From Verrucomicrobiales bacterium (GTDB taxonomy: Bacteria > Verrucomicrobiota > Verrucomicrobiia > Verrucomicrobiales > DEV007): DNA of 58,678 nt. The position numbers and the translations under genes are program-made. The notes below the pieces were generated by a model. It saw only the letters and a program-made list of their open reading frames with translations. It searched no databases and was not told the origin of the DNA. This document shows positions 18,077 to 27,085 of this stretch, piece by piece (the stretch's first letter is position 1; every line of letters begins with the position of its first letter). Location of the stretch: contig JARGOD010000022.1 in the NCBI GenBank assembly GCA_029210205.1, positions 1-58,678 on the forward strand, written 5' to 3'.

Positions 18077-19039
18077 ATGGAAGCTGAGACTCTCTCGCCC
18101 TTTTCCGATTTCTGTTATCTGTTCCTCAGTATTCTGCTCGAGGGCGCTCCCTTTATTTTGCTCGGAACCCTGATTTCAGGATTTATCGACGCCTATCTCC
18201 CGCCCGGCTTAATTGATCGATGGCTTCCAAAAAACCGGCCTCTCGCGGTGATGTGCAGCGGTCTCCTCGGGGCGGTGTTTCCTGTCTGCGAATGCGCCGT
18301 CGTCCCTGTGATCCGCCGACTCATCCGTAAAGGGCTTCCCGTATCCTGTGCGATCACCTACATGCTCTCAGCTCCGATCATTAATCCAATTGTGATCGTG
18401 AGTACCATGAAAGCGTTCTCAACTTCCCTGGGACAGTTTTCACTTCGTCAGAACGAAGCCGTCGAGGCCTACGGCCCGATCTTCATGACTTCGAGTCGAC
18501 TTCTTATCGCTTTCATCGTCACCGTTGGAGTTGGACTGATCGTCCTTAAATGCCGCCCCAAGTCGATCTTGCGACCGCAAATTCTTCCCAAAGCAGACGG
18601 GGGCGAGGCTGAAGCCGACGATGGCACTCCTGGAGCTTCCAAGCAGGATCGACTGGTTCTCGCGATGCGCACGACCATGAAAGACTTCATGGAGACTGCG
18701 ATGTATTTTTCGATCGGAGTTGGAATCACTGCAGTCTTCAGGGCCTATGTGACCCAGGATCTCATTCTTCTCTTCAATCAGAGTGAAGCCACCGGGATCG
18801 GTCTCATGATGATTCTCGCTTTCGTTCTCAGCCTTTGCAGCACCTCAGATGCATTCATCGCCGCAAATTTTCCCGTGGCCCAGTCAGCTAAGCTCGCCTT
18901 TCTCGTCTACGGGCCAATGATGGATGTGAAGCTCGTCTTCATGTATCTTTCTGTCTTCCGTTCAAAATTTGTCGTCACACTTGCCTTCGGTCTCCTCATT
19001 GCAATCGGTGTCCTCAGCTATCTCTGGATCCGCCTCTAG
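18077..19039 (+). CDS. ArsP/SO_0444-type permease, putative metal efflux
   Basis: 320-residue membrane protein with about eight TM segments and a charged cytoplasmic loop at residues about 175-205. It contains motifs typical of the PF03773-type permeases: SILLEGAPFILLGTLISG, FPVCECAVVPVIRRLIRKGLP (in part; the VCECAVVP Cys-Glu-Cys segment is diagnostic), CAITYMLSAPIINPIV and LCSTSDAFIAANFP. Members export arsenicals or Cu/Zn. The His-rich TIGR03943 protein encoded 22 bases downstream is the usual partner. The substrate is most likely a divalent metal, which is inference. Confidence 0.9.
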   Translation: MEAETLSPFSDFCYLFLSILLEGAPFILLGTLISGFIDAYLPPGLIDRWLPKNRPLAVMCSGLLGAVFPVCECAVVPVIRRLIRKGLPVSCAITYMLSAPIINPIVIVSTMKAFSTSLGQFSLRQNEAVEAYGPIFMTSSRLLIAFIVTVGVGLIVLKCRPKSILRPQILPKADGGEAEADDGTPGASKQDRLVLAMRTTMKDFMETAMYFSIGVGITAVFRAYVTQDLILLFNQSEATGIGLMMILAFVLSLCSTSDAFIAANFPVAQSAKLAFLVYGPMMDVKLVFMYLSVFRSKFVVTLAFGLLIAIGVLSYLWIRL

Positions 19040-19061
19040 TCATTCCCAACTCCTACGGACA

Positions 19062-20141
19062 ATGAAAAAATTTCTTCAGATCCTTTCGATTCTTACCCTC
19101 ATGACGTGGGGAGGAGTTTTCCTCTATTTCTACCTCACAGGACGAGTTGAAAAACATCTCGACCCCAGCTTTCGAGTCTACGCGCTGATTTCCGGCATCG
19201 GAATGCTTCTCGTCGGCGGTTTCAATTTACTCAATCTCAACAGAGTTCTCGGCCTCTGCACCCACGACCACGCGCATGGAGAACCTTGCGATCACGACCA
19301 CCATCACGAAGAGGAACACACCCATGACGCAGATTGCGAGCATGAGCATGATGAAACTTGCGGCCACGATCATTCGCACGACCACCATTCTCATGATGAC
19401 GGCGACGCGGGACACCACCATCACCATGAGGAAACTGCCTCGGGAATTATCTTTTCGCTTATTGTTCTCCTAGTTCCATTTCTCTTTGCAACCGGCTACT
19501 CAAGAGACCAATTCAGCTCCGAATACCTCGCCAAATGGGGGAAAATTGAACGACAAATGCTCCAGATGCGGATCGCGGAGAGAAACGCCGCGCGGCAGCC
19601 TTCGATCAGCTCCGTCGATCCTTCCGCCAACCCTTACACGAGCGACGCTATCGCAGGTGAATCTCCCGGAGACGCCGACACGCCCCCAGATCGCGAAGCG
19701 GGAAATGAGACCGCCTCTGACGATTCCTGGGCGACTTTCACGCTCGAGGACCTCAAACAAATGGTTCCCCAAAACGACGACGACGAATTCCTCCTCGACG
19801 TTCCCCAGATTTTCTACACTGCGGGAGATCGCGAGCTCATGGAAGTGATGGAAGGAATTCCTGTCGAGACGACCGCCCAGCTCATGGAGGAAACGCTCAA
19901 CAATCCAGACAACACCCGACTCAAGGCCTTTCGTCTTTTCATCGAATGCTGCGCTGCTGATGCGCGACCTCTCTCGATTCCTGTCGATTTCGGACAAGCT
20001 CCTCCTGAGTATACCGAGATGGGCTGGTATCGACTTCATGGTAAGCTTCACTATGTTCAGGAAGCTGGTGAAATGCTTCCCATCATCCGGATCGAAGAGA
20101 TCGAGGAAACCGCCGAGCCGATGGATGGCTTACTTTTCTAG
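19062..20141 (+). CDS. TIGR03943-family membrane protein with a His/Cys metal-binding loop
   Basis: 359 residues from ATG 19062, chosen because it opens the first membrane helix and follows the permease stop by 22 bases. Order: TM1 (about 5-24), TM2 (about 38-58), a loop at 66-125 with 22 His and 4 Cys in HDHDHHH-like runs, TM3 (about 127-147), a low-complexity acidic linker, and a C-terminal domain (about 215-359) with the family-type segments DDDEFLLDVPQIFYT and FRLFIECCAADARPLSIPV. The pair permease plus TIGR03943 is a known neighbourhood, in Bacillus YcgR/YcgQ linked to zinc homeostasis. The loop suggests metal capture for delivery to the permease. Confidence 0.92.
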   Translation: MKKFLQILSILTLMTWGGVFLYFYLTGRVEKHLDPSFRVYALISGIGMLLVGGFNLLNLNRVLGLCTHDHAHGEPCDHDHHHEEEHTHDADCEHEHDETCGHDHSHDHHSHDDGDAGHHHHHEETASGIIFSLIVLLVPFLFATGYSRDQFSSEYLAKWGKIERQMLQMRIAERNAARQPSISSVDPSANPYTSDAIAGESPGDADTPPDREAGNETASDDSWATFTLEDLKQMVPQNDDDEFLLDVPQIFYTAGDRELMEVMEGIPVETTAQLMEETLNNPDNTRLKAFRLFIECCAADARPLSIPVDFGQAPPEYTEMGWYRLHGKLHYVQEAGEMLPIIRIEEIEETAEPMDGLLF

Positions 20142-20187
20142 CCGAAGTTAGATTTGCTCCCGCATCCTTCGCAGCGCCCGCGATCAC

Positions 20188-20215
20188 TTGCTTTTCGGCC
20201 TTCTCATGCTATCTT
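20188..20215 (+). promoter_or_regulatory. sigma70-type promoter of ssrA
   Basis: TTGCTT at 20188-20193 and TATCTT at 20210-20215 are separated by 16 bases. The -10 box ends 17 bases before the mature tmRNA 5' end, as expected for a precursor that is trimmed by RNase P. Confidence 0.55.
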
Positions 20216-20232
20216 GAAGCGTTCTTTAAAAC

Positions 20233-20588
20233 GGGGGTGTACTGGTTTCGACTGATCGTTTGAAGGGCAGACTGCGTGTCGAGGTTGATCGGCTGGCCTC
20301 GTAAAAAGCCGTTCAAAAAACAAATGCAAATAACGAACCTGAACTTGCGCTGGCAGCCTAATTGAGTTGCCCGGGATTTGGCCGACGCCGGCTGAGCTGA
20401 ATCCCGCTACTTTAGTCGGCTTAGTCTCCTGACGGGTGTCCGGTCAGAGCGATGAAAGGTTACAGGGCAACCGGAGAGAACGGATTCTGTCGATCGAAGC
20501 CGCCTCTTTTAAAATAAAAGACCGACTATGCATGTAGAAGTTTGTCTAGACAGCTTTTAGGACAGGGGTTCAACTCCCCTCACCTCCA
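20233..20588 (+). ncRNA. ssrA: transfer-messenger RNA (tmRNA)
   Basis: Rescues stalled ribosomes. The 5' end GGGGGTGTACTGGTTTCGAC and the 3' end with the T-arm GGGGTTCAACTCCCC followed by TCACCTCC form the tRNA-Ala-like acceptor end (GGGGGUG pairs with CACCUCC with one G-U). The discriminator A is at 20588 and CCA is not encoded. The tag-coding frame runs at 20326-20361 and encodes ANNEPELALAA followed by TAA. Several pseudoknot-like GC stems lie between the tag and the 3' end. It is a one-piece tmRNA of 356 bases. Confidence 0.97.
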
Positions 20589-20627
20589 CTTTTCGCTCAA
20601 GCTGTGTGCAGCGCGAATTACGCTCTC

Positions 20628-21806
20628 CTAGCGAGATAATGCCGCTCTCCCGAGTGCTCTCTTCGCCACTCTGCGTCCAAAGTTTCCAGCGACGATAGTG
20701 GCCCGCACGGCTCTTGATCGGACGCGATTTTGCATCCAGTGGACGGACTCGACGTCGTAGCTTTCGCCATGGGTAAATCCCGTTTTGTATGGTTCATCGC
20801 CACTTAGAAAATCCAACACCTCAACGTCGTCCTCTTCTGTCCAAGTGTCGATCCGATTCAAGAGGAGACACTTCCCCGGGGCCAGGGATCGAAATTCGGG
20901 ATCAAAGGCAATTAGGTAGCCATAATATTTCCCTCCACGGGCAAACCCGATATCAACTGCCAACATCTTCCCCTGATCAATCAATGCGGAAACCTGAAGA
21001 CCCACATCGGGATCTTTGGAAACTTCGCCCAGCATTCCTGAAAGAGCCGGATCTCGGAGAGGGCTCACTCCATCCTTACGAAAATAGTCGGCATGAAACT
21101 CAGCGACATTTTCGAGGTCGGAAACTCGTATTTCATCTCCTCGCAGGATCTGAATCCAGCATCTTGGCATCGCCTTATCGAGCCGCTTCAGAGATCGACG
21201 CATGTCTTGTCGTCGCTTACTTGGGAGAGAAGTGAGATAGCTTTCAAGACCTCCCTTGATCGATACTGTCGGACAGCGGGCATGTATCTCTGATACCGTG
21301 AGCATCTCTTCGCTTTGCTCTTCATCAGCCCTAAAGAAAGCGTGAAGAAAGCCCTCTGATGAGATTTTCCAAAAGTAGAAATTATAGGCGGAGAAATCGT
21401 TTTTTACTCTTGTAAAAATAGCTCCCAGAGCGCGAAAAGCAGTTTTCTGACTAGCAGTCAGAATATCCTGATAATCACCGTTCCGGTCGCCGGCGAGACG
21501 GATCTGGCGACCTTTTCGGTAGCAGGGTAGAATCGCAGCAATCGTTTCATCCTGCTCAATTAGGAAGACCATGGGCGCATCATACGTTCCGCGAAAATGT
21601 CGATACCAGGCTAAGTTCCAGGTAAAGGTCTGGAACGGTGCAGAAAACTTTCCCGTCAGTTTCCTCCACGGAAGTTCCAGCTTTTCTATCTCTTCGACCG
21701 TTTCAACAATACGGATCTTCAAATCACCGCTTCGCGAATCGTGAACTTCCTCGGGGAGCGGATGATGCAGGACCGGTATCTGACCAATGGATATCCCTGA
21801 CTTCAT
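20628..21806 (-). CDS. FemAB/BioF2-like GNAT N-acetyltransferase
   Basis: 392 residues from ATG 21806, which overlaps the stop of the small upstream gene as ATGA; an earlier start would run through that gene. The N-terminal half has the double-GNAT features of exopolysaccharide or cellulose-related acetyltransferases (WRKLTGKFSAPFQTFTWNLAW, in part: PFQTFTWNLAWYRHF). The C-terminal half has LPSKRRQDMRRSLKRL, FARGGKYYGYLIAFDP and a late LDFLSGDEPYKTGF segment, all typical of the BioF2/CelD-like group. It probably transfers an acyl or amino acid group to a surface polymer or amine. The C-terminus is basic (RRVAKRALGRAALSR). Confidence 0.85.
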   Translation of the reverse strand: MKSGISIGQIPVLHHPLPEEVHDSRSGDLKIRIVETVEEIEKLELPWRKLTGKFSAPFQTFTWNLAWYRHFRGTYDAPMVFLIEQDETIAAILPCYRKGRQIRLAGDRNGDYQDILTASQKTAFRALGAIFTRVKNDFSAYNFYFWKISSEGFLHAFFRADEEQSEEMLTVSEIHARCPTVSIKGGLESYLTSLPSKRRQDMRRSLKRLDKAMPRCWIQILRGDEIRVSDLENVAEFHADYFRKDGVSPLRDPALSGMLGEVSKDPDVGLQVSALIDQGKMLAVDIGFARGGKYYGYLIAFDPEFRSLAPGKCLLLNRIDTWTEEDDVEVLDFLSGDEPYKTGFTHGESYDVESVHWMQNRVRSRAVRATIVAGNFGRRVAKRALGRAALSR

Positions 21807-22090
21807 GACTCGAAAAGTGAGTCCTCCGTGTCTACTGGAATGAGCCGACTTCTCAGAGCATCGGCACGCCACTTAAATTTCTGCCGAAACCGCCACACCG
21901 TTCCTTCAAGATGCCGAAGTTTCCGCCCTCTTCGAACCGGGAATTCTGAGGCCCAATCTGCACAGGCTACCGGTTTATCGGCGATCCCGGCAGAAATCCC
22001 CTCACTCAACCATGAGGCAACATCTCTCGCCTCATTCAAGGAGCGAAGAGATAAAACCGACTGATCGGAAGTAAGCGGAGAGGAAAACAT
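21803..22090 (-). CDS. small protein of unknown function, coupled to the GNAT gene
   Basis: 95 residues, MFSSPLTSDQSVLSLRSLNE at the start, basic in the second half (FPVRRGRKLRHLEG, FRQKFKWRADALRS). I recognise no family. It is supported as a gene by the ATGA overlap with the acetyltransferase, by good codon usage and by the promoter-like palindrome that covers its start codon. Being small and basic, and first in a two-gene operon with a palindrome at its start, it could be a DNA-binding or partner protein, but no helix-turn-helix is clear. Function unknown. Confidence 0.6.
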   Translation of the reverse strand: MFSSPLTSDQSVLSLRSLNEARDVASWLSEGISAGIADKPVACADWASEFPVRRGRKLRHLEGTVWRFRQKFKWRADALRSRLIPVDTEDSLFES

Positions 22091-22115
22091 TACAATTATA
22101 GTAATTATAATGTTT
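22085..22115. promoter_or_regulatory. operator palindrome over -10 boxes and start codon of the small gene
   Basis: Two 14-base arms (22085-22098 and 22102-22115) match at 13 of 14 positions around a TAG centre. On the minus strand the dyad contains two TATAAT hexamers and the ATG at 22090-22088. Possible -35 boxes TTGCAG and TTGACG lie just upstream. A transcript from the nearer TATAAT would be almost leaderless. Confidence 0.6.
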
Positions 22116-22165
22116 CGTCAAAGAACTGCAAGCTACTTTGATTTCGGGTGAAGCATCCCTTTTTC

Positions 22166-23980
22166 CTAACCCTCGCTATCTGAACTAACTTCGGATTCCT
22201 TGACCAGGGCAATCAGTTGCTCTCCGGCAGTAAAAGAGCCAGATTTTTTCCCTACAACGAGCAACTCTCCACTGCTACTGATTCGAAAAAGAATGAGTGA
22301 GTTTTCCCCATAATGAGCGCGAAAATCCTCAATCGTGAATTCCTCGTTCAAGGTGGTGCATTTCATGATCGCCCCTCCCCGCGCAAGTGCTTCAATCTCG
22401 GAAGAAGTGACTTCCCGGTCGCCAAAGTAGCGACCATGGAATTCTGAAGAGGAGGACTTGCGCTCCGAACCCTCGGAGTCGGCCGGCTTCAACTGATAGA
22501 CATTCGAAATACCGAGAGTGTGTCCCAAATTGATACAGGCGAGGGTATTCACCTGATCGTTGGGAGTCGTCGCGAGAACGCTTCCGATCCCAACCATGTC
22601 GATCTCTTCAGAAGCATAGTCGGAGAGCACGTTAGCATTGACTGCCGCCACACCCGCCATGCGGGCCCTCCGCGTAGCCTCGTAGTTGCTGTCGATCATA
22701 AGGACTCGAAAATCTTTCTCCTGAATCAGCTTGGCAGCGGAAATAGCCCAGTCTCTCACTCCAACAAAGAGGATTCCCTGAGGATTTTTCAAAGCGAGTC
22801 CGAGTTTCCTTGCGAGAGGCGCGGCAAGAAGGCCGTAGAAAGCGACTGTTCCAACAATAATCGTATAAGTAATCGGTACAATTCGCGATGCCTCCTCCGC
22901 GAAGACTCCCCCACTTTCGGCAAGCTCAAGAGCAAAAACTGAAGAAACCGCAGCAGCCACAATTCCGCGTGGCGCCATGAGCGCGAGAAAAATTTTCTCT
23001 TCCCTCGGAATCTTACTTCCAAAGGTGCTGATAAAAACACTCAACGGCCTCACGACGACGATGAGCGCAAGGAGAAGGAGCAATGCTTCTTTCCAAACCA
23101 ACTGAATATCATCAATTCCAATTCGGGCACCAAGAACGATGAAAAGACAAGAGATCAAAATCGTTCGCAGTGTCTCTTTAAACTCGACTACGTGCCTGAT
23201 CTTAGCGCGATCCTGATTCGCCAGCCCAATTCCCAAGATGGTGACCGTGAGCAGCCCCGATTCATGCTGGAAGAGATTCGAAACCGTAAAAAGACTGAGT
23301 CCCACCGTGAGGACGACCACTGATTGAAGAAAGTCCGGCACCCAGTGCCTGCTGAGAACAAAAGAAAGCCCTACTGCAGCCCCATACCCTAATCCAATCC
23401 CGACAAGCATTGTTTTGCCCAGTCCAAGAACGACTCCTTCCACTCCGGAGTGACCATGACCGTGACCGAAAGCGACCCCAAAAACGAGAACAGCAAGAAT
23501 CGCCCCCACGGGGTCGATCACGATGCCTTCCCATTTCAAGACGGAATTGACGGTTCGCCTCGGTCTTACTGAGTTCAAAAGAGGAACAATCACAGTGGGT
23601 CCGGTCACCACGAGAACGGCCGCGACGAGAAGCGAAACGGACACGCTGAATCCGGCAAGATAGTGAGCGGCTAAGGTCGTCAAACCCCAGGTCACCATGC
23701 TCCCTAATCCAATAAGCCGGAGCACTGTCCCTCCCGCCTCTTTCAACTCCGAAAATCGAAGCGTTAGCCCGCCCTCCAGCATGATAATCCCCACTGCGAG
23801 CGAGACGATCGCAAAAAGCGTCTGCTGCTCGACGACGGCTGATTGATCATAAAATTGTCCCGCGACAAACCCCGTCGCAAGGAGCAACAGAATCGAAGGC
23901 ATTTTGATTCGCCAGGCGAGCCATTGAGCACCGATGCCAAGGAGCAATACGGCGGTGTAGAAAAGGAGACGTTCGTCCAT
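22166..23980 (-). CDS. CPA1-type cation/proton antiporter with C-terminal RCK (TrkA-N) domain
   Basis: 604 residues. Residues 1-400 form about 12 TM helices with NhaP-like signatures: MLEGGLTLRF, VVTGPTVIVPLL, WEGIVIDPVGAILAVLVF (the transport Asp in IDPVG) and MAPRGIVAAAVSSVFAL. A His-rich loop (GHGHGHSG) sits near residue 175. Residues about 405-525 are a Rossmann-type RCK domain (GILFVGVRDWAISAAKLI, VLMIDSNYEA, VLATTPNDQVN), and the last 60-70 residues look like a TrkA-C-like module. It exchanges Na+ or K+ for protons, and the RCK domain probably gates it by nucleotide. It is divergent from the MscS-like gene, and both fit osmotic or pH homeostasis. Confidence 0.93.
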   Translation of the reverse strand: MDERLLFYTAVLLLGIGAQWLAWRIKMPSILLLLATGFVAGQFYDQSAVVEQQTLFAIVSLAVGIIMLEGGLTLRFSELKEAGGTVLRLIGLGSMVTWGLTTLAAHYLAGFSVSVSLLVAAVLVVTGPTVIVPLLNSVRPRRTVNSVLKWEGIVIDPVGAILAVLVFGVAFGHGHGHSGVEGVVLGLGKTMLVGIGLGYGAAVGLSFVLSRHWVPDFLQSVVVLTVGLSLFTVSNLFQHESGLLTVTILGIGLANQDRAKIRHVVEFKETLRTILISCLFIVLGARIGIDDIQLVWKEALLLLLALIVVVRPLSVFISTFGSKIPREEKIFLALMAPRGIVAAAVSSVFALELAESGGVFAEEASRIVPITYTIIVGTVAFYGLLAAPLARKLGLALKNPQGILFVGVRDWAISAAKLIQEKDFRVLMIDSNYEATRRARMAGVAAVNANVLSDYASEEIDMVGIGSVLATTPNDQVNTLACINLGHTLGISNVYQLKPADSEGSERKSSSSEFHGRYFGDREVTSSEIEALARGGAIMKCTTLNEEFTIEDFRAHYGENSLILFRISSSGELLVVGKKSGSFTAGEQLIALVKESEVSSDSEG

Positions 23981-24138
23981 AAGGGCGGGAAAAAGAGGAG
24001 AGGAAATTCACCGGAGCCAACTCACGCTATCTCCACTGCGGAGTTTTCCAATTCCTTTTTGCGTCCCATCAGGTTAGTTATTAACAGGAAATTCCGTTTT
24101 CCCGATACCGTGGTTCGTATCCGATAAAAGACTCCTTC

Positions 24139-25875
24139 ATGTTTTTAAGACTCACTTACCTGTTTTTCATTTCCAGCTTAGCCGCTCTTCCTCTCCTCGC
24201 TCAGATTGATCCAACAGCGGAGTCGCCCGCTCCTGAGGCTGTCGACTTGAGCCCTGATGTCGTCGATTCACTCGAAGCCCTTGAATCAGTGCGGGAATCC
24301 CTTCTCCTTGTTGCCAAGGACATCAAAGAAGCTGAGGCCAAACTGAGAGCGGCCACTGAGGCGGATAAGCCCGATCTCGTTGCCGAACTGAATTATCTCT
24401 CGGAGAAGCAGGAATCGCTAAAAATTGACTTCGAGTCCATCGCAACGGGCATCGACCCCGACGACTATGAGGGGAGCATGAATGAGGATTTCGTCCTCGC
24501 GAACGAGCTCGACACTCTGCTCGAACCAATTATTGGCGAATTAAAGGCTCTGACCGAGAAACCGAGAGCCATCGAAGAGCTCAGAAGTGAACTTTCACGT
24601 TGGAAGGGACGACTCGTGACCACCGAAAACGCGCTCGAAAATTTGGAGAGCATTCCACAGGATAGACCTTCGGAAGCTCTCGCAGAGGCACTCGCCGAGA
24701 CAAAAACGATTTGGGAATCCCGCAAAGTGCAGGCTGAAAACCGCATTCAAGCCGTCACCTATCAATTGGAACAAGCCGAACGGTCCCAACCCTCTTTTAT
24801 CGAGACGGCGCGCGAAGGCTTTCGCTCGTTCTACAAAAGCCGTGGTCGAAACTTCCTACTCTGCCTCATTGCTTTCTTTCTGACATTTTTTCTACTTCGC
24901 TATATTCATCAGCGCGTCGATCGCTTTTTCCCCTGGAAGAAAAAAGAAAAACGCCCCTTCTACCTGCGGCTAATCGATGTCGGACTCAATGTCTTTTCTG
25001 TCCTCGGAGCGGTCGCCGCCTCGCTCATAACCCTTTATGCAACAGGAGACTGGGTCCTCATGGGACTCGCTATCATTCTTCTCTTTGGGATCTCTTTAGC
25101 AGCTAAAAATGCTTTACCTAAGTTTTATGACCAGGGTCGTCTTCTCCTCAACCTCGGAGAGATCCGGGAAGGAGAGCGGGTCACCTACAACAGCATTCCA
25201 TGGCGTGTCGAACGCTTGAGTTTCTATTCCATCCTGCGGAACCCCGCCCTGCGCGGTGGCGAATTGCGACTTCCCGTCAGCCAGCTCAGCGGAATGATTT
25301 CCCGCCCGCTAAGTGACGAGGGTGAAATTTGGTTTCCCAGCCATGAAGGTGACTGGGTCCTCCTTCCCGACGAGGGGCTCGGACGGGTCATTGCACAGAC
25401 ACCTGAGTATGTCCAAATCGTGAAACTCGGGGGAGCCAAAATCGCGATTCCAACCGCAGATTTTCTAGGCAAATCACCAAAAAATCTTTCAACTGGATTC
25501 AGAATTTCCTCCCTCTTCGGCATCGACTACGAGCACCAGGCGGACTGCACGACTACGATCCCTGAAACTATGTGGGCCTATATCACCAAAGAGCTCACCA
25601 CTCTTGTAGGCGATCGCGATAAAGTTGTCAGCCTCAAGGTCGAATTTGCGTCCGCCGGTGCCTCTTCCCTCGATCTCGCCATCATCGCTGACTTTGACGG
25701 GTCCGTTGCCGCCAAGTATCAAGTCTATGAACGTGCCATCCAGCGTTTCGCCGTCGAATGCTGCAATGAACACGGCTGGGGAATCCCCTTCACTCAAATC
25801 ACACTCCACAATGCCTTTCCGGAGAACGAATCGCCTTCACCGGTTCAGGCCGAAGAAAAACCAAAACTTCCTTGA
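24139..25875 (+). CDS. MscS-like mechanosensitive channel protein with coiled-coil N-terminus
   Basis: 578 residues. A signal peptide (MFLRLTYLFFISSLAALPLLAQ) is followed by a periplasmic helical or coiled-coil part (about 35-220; rich in Glu, Leu and Ala), membrane helices at about 238-255, 280-300 and 302-320, and then a beta domain (about 335-430) of MscS type with GEIREGERVTYNSIPWRVERL. The pore helix is unusual: ISLAAKNALPKFYDQGRLLL replaces the Gly/Ala-packed MscS sequence. A C-terminal alpha/beta cap runs to about 560. It probably responds to osmotic downshift. It heads a plus-strand series of envelope genes. Confidence 0.87.
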   Translation: MFLRLTYLFFISSLAALPLLAQIDPTAESPAPEAVDLSPDVVDSLEALESVRESLLLVAKDIKEAEAKLRAATEADKPDLVAELNYLSEKQESLKIDFESIATGIDPDDYEGSMNEDFVLANELDTLLEPIIGELKALTEKPRAIEELRSELSRWKGRLVTTENALENLESIPQDRPSEALAEALAETKTIWESRKVQAENRIQAVTYQLEQAERSQPSFIETAREGFRSFYKSRGRNFLLCLIAFFLTFFLLRYIHQRVDRFFPWKKKEKRPFYLRLIDVGLNVFSVLGAVAASLITLYATGDWVLMGLAIILLFGISLAAKNALPKFYDQGRLLLNLGEIREGERVTYNSIPWRVERLSFYSILRNPALRGGELRLPVSQLSGMISRPLSDEGEIWFPSHEGDWVLLPDEGLGRVIAQTPEYVQIVKLGGAKIAIPTADFLGKSPKNLSTGFRISSLFGIDYEHQADCTTTIPETMWAYITKELTTLVGDRDKVVSLKVEFASAGASSLDLAIIADFDGSVAAKYQVYERAIQRFAVECCNEHGWGIPFTQITLHNAFPENESPSPVQAEEKPKLP

Positions 25876-25946
25876 GATTCGTTTCATTGACGTGGACCTA
25901 ACCCTGTCGAGTCCATCATTGAACCCTGTTAGGCCTCCCTTTTTTC
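25876..25946 (+). terminator. weak terminator-like hairpin
   Basis: CCTAAC and GTTAGG form a 6-bp stem around a 25-base loop and are followed by CCTCCCTTTTTT. The stem is short, so read-through into the App1-like gene (start 25947) is likely. The sequence shares AACCCTGT-like units with the exbD gap. Confidence 0.35.
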
Positions 25947-27071
25947 ATGCCCGAAAGGACATCAGACAAAATTCGCCGTAAAAGCTACATCCGTCTTCTT
26001 TTCGTTCAGATCGAAAAAGTCTACGACGCGGTGCATCGCTTTCTTGCCTGGATCACCGGTCGCCTTGGCAAGCCGATGACGGCGGAAATTTACTACGCCA
26101 CCCCCGTTGACTGGGGTGTCACTGTCAAAGGCCGCGCCCTCCTCGCGAAAGAGTGGCACGAACCGCGACCCGAGGACAGTCGACTCAAAAATTTCATCCA
26201 GATGTTCAAACGCTGGACGACTCCGGAGCGCCCCTTCACTCTTCTTCGTCTCAGCCTGGGGGGAAACGCCATTGAAGTTCGTGCCGACAACGAAGGTTAT
26301 TTTGAGGCGGACATTCCCAAATCTCAATGCCACACCGACACGCTTCTTATCGAGCTTCCCGAATCAGAAGTTTCTGACGCGATTGAGCATCCCCTCCATC
26401 AAGTAGGCAAGGATTTCAAAGTCGTCGTGGTTAGCGACATCGACGATACCGTCCTCATCACCCATGCCGCAAATCGAATCCGCATGGTCATGACGACCAT
26501 TTTCGGAAATGCTCTGACTCGCCAACTCTTCCCGGGCTCCCCCGAGCTTTTTCACGCCTTGCACGAAGGCCCTTCCGGAGATCACGAGGGTAATCCAATC
26601 AATTACGTAACGAGTTCTCCATTCAATCTTCACAGCCTTCTCCAGCTCATCTTTCAGGAAAACAAAGTGCCAATGGGTCCGTTCTTCATGACCGACTGGG
26701 GAATCGACGCCGACAAATGGTTTAAGATCAGCCACCGCGATCACAAGCTCGATTCTCTTGAAGAGGCCATCAAATGGCACCCTGACAAACCGGTTATTCT
26801 CATCGGCGACAGTGGTGAACACGACACTGCGATTTATGTCGAGGCAGCACTAATGCACCCTCACCTTATCGACCTCATCCTCATTCGTGACGTTACAAGC
26901 CGTGAACGACTGGAGGATCTTAAAGAGGAAGTGACAAAACTGGAAGAGACCGGCACCCGCTTTGCATTTTTTAAAGATTCCACCGAAGCAGCAGTCGTCC
27001 TTCTTGAGCGAGGCTGGATTTCTGAAACTCAGTTTGCAGAAGTCGAGGATGCCGTCGAAGCCTCATCTTAG
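25947..27071 (+). CDS. App1-type phosphatidate phosphatase (DUF2183)
   Basis: 374 residues. The C-terminal half has the HAD-like catalytic signature of the App1/DUF2183 family: VVVSDIDDTVLITHAANR, where DIDDT is the DxDxT motif with the nucleophile Asp, then YVTSSPFNLHSLLQLI, DHKLDSLEEAIKWHPD and LIGDSGEHDTAIYVE. Fungal App1 dephosphorylates phosphatidic acid, so lipid turnover at the membrane is the likely role. The N-terminal about 150 residues carry a beta-sandwich-like region (FTLLRLSLGGNAIEVRADNEGYFEADIP, in part: GGNAIEVRADNEGYF). No signal peptide is obvious. ExoD follows after 14 bases. Confidence 0.9.
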   Translation: MPERTSDKIRRKSYIRLLFVQIEKVYDAVHRFLAWITGRLGKPMTAEIYYATPVDWGVTVKGRALLAKEWHEPRPEDSRLKNFIQMFKRWTTPERPFTLLRLSLGGNAIEVRADNEGYFEADIPKSQCHTDTLLIELPESEVSDAIEHPLHQVGKDFKVVVVSDIDDTVLITHAANRIRMVMTTIFGNALTRQLFPGSPELFHALHEGPSGDHEGNPINYVTSSPFNLHSLLQLIFQENKVPMGPFFMTDWGIDADKWFKISHRDHKLDSLEEAIKWHPDKPVILIGDSGEHDTAIYVEAALMHPHLIDLILIRDVTSRERLEDLKEEVTKLEETGTRFAFFKDSTEAAVVLLERGWISETQFAEVEDAVEASS

Positions 27072-27085
27072 TATTTTTCTTACCG

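Noticed and set aside
19276..19473. Dense short repeats suggesting a tandem repeat or CRISPR-like array
   Set aside because: It encodes the His-rich loop of the TIGR03943 protein; the repeats are codon-level CAC/GAC runs without spacer structure.
20142..20627. Genomic island attachment at the tmRNA 3' end
   Set aside because: No integrase, no direct repeat of the tmRNA 3' end and no composition change were seen in this window.
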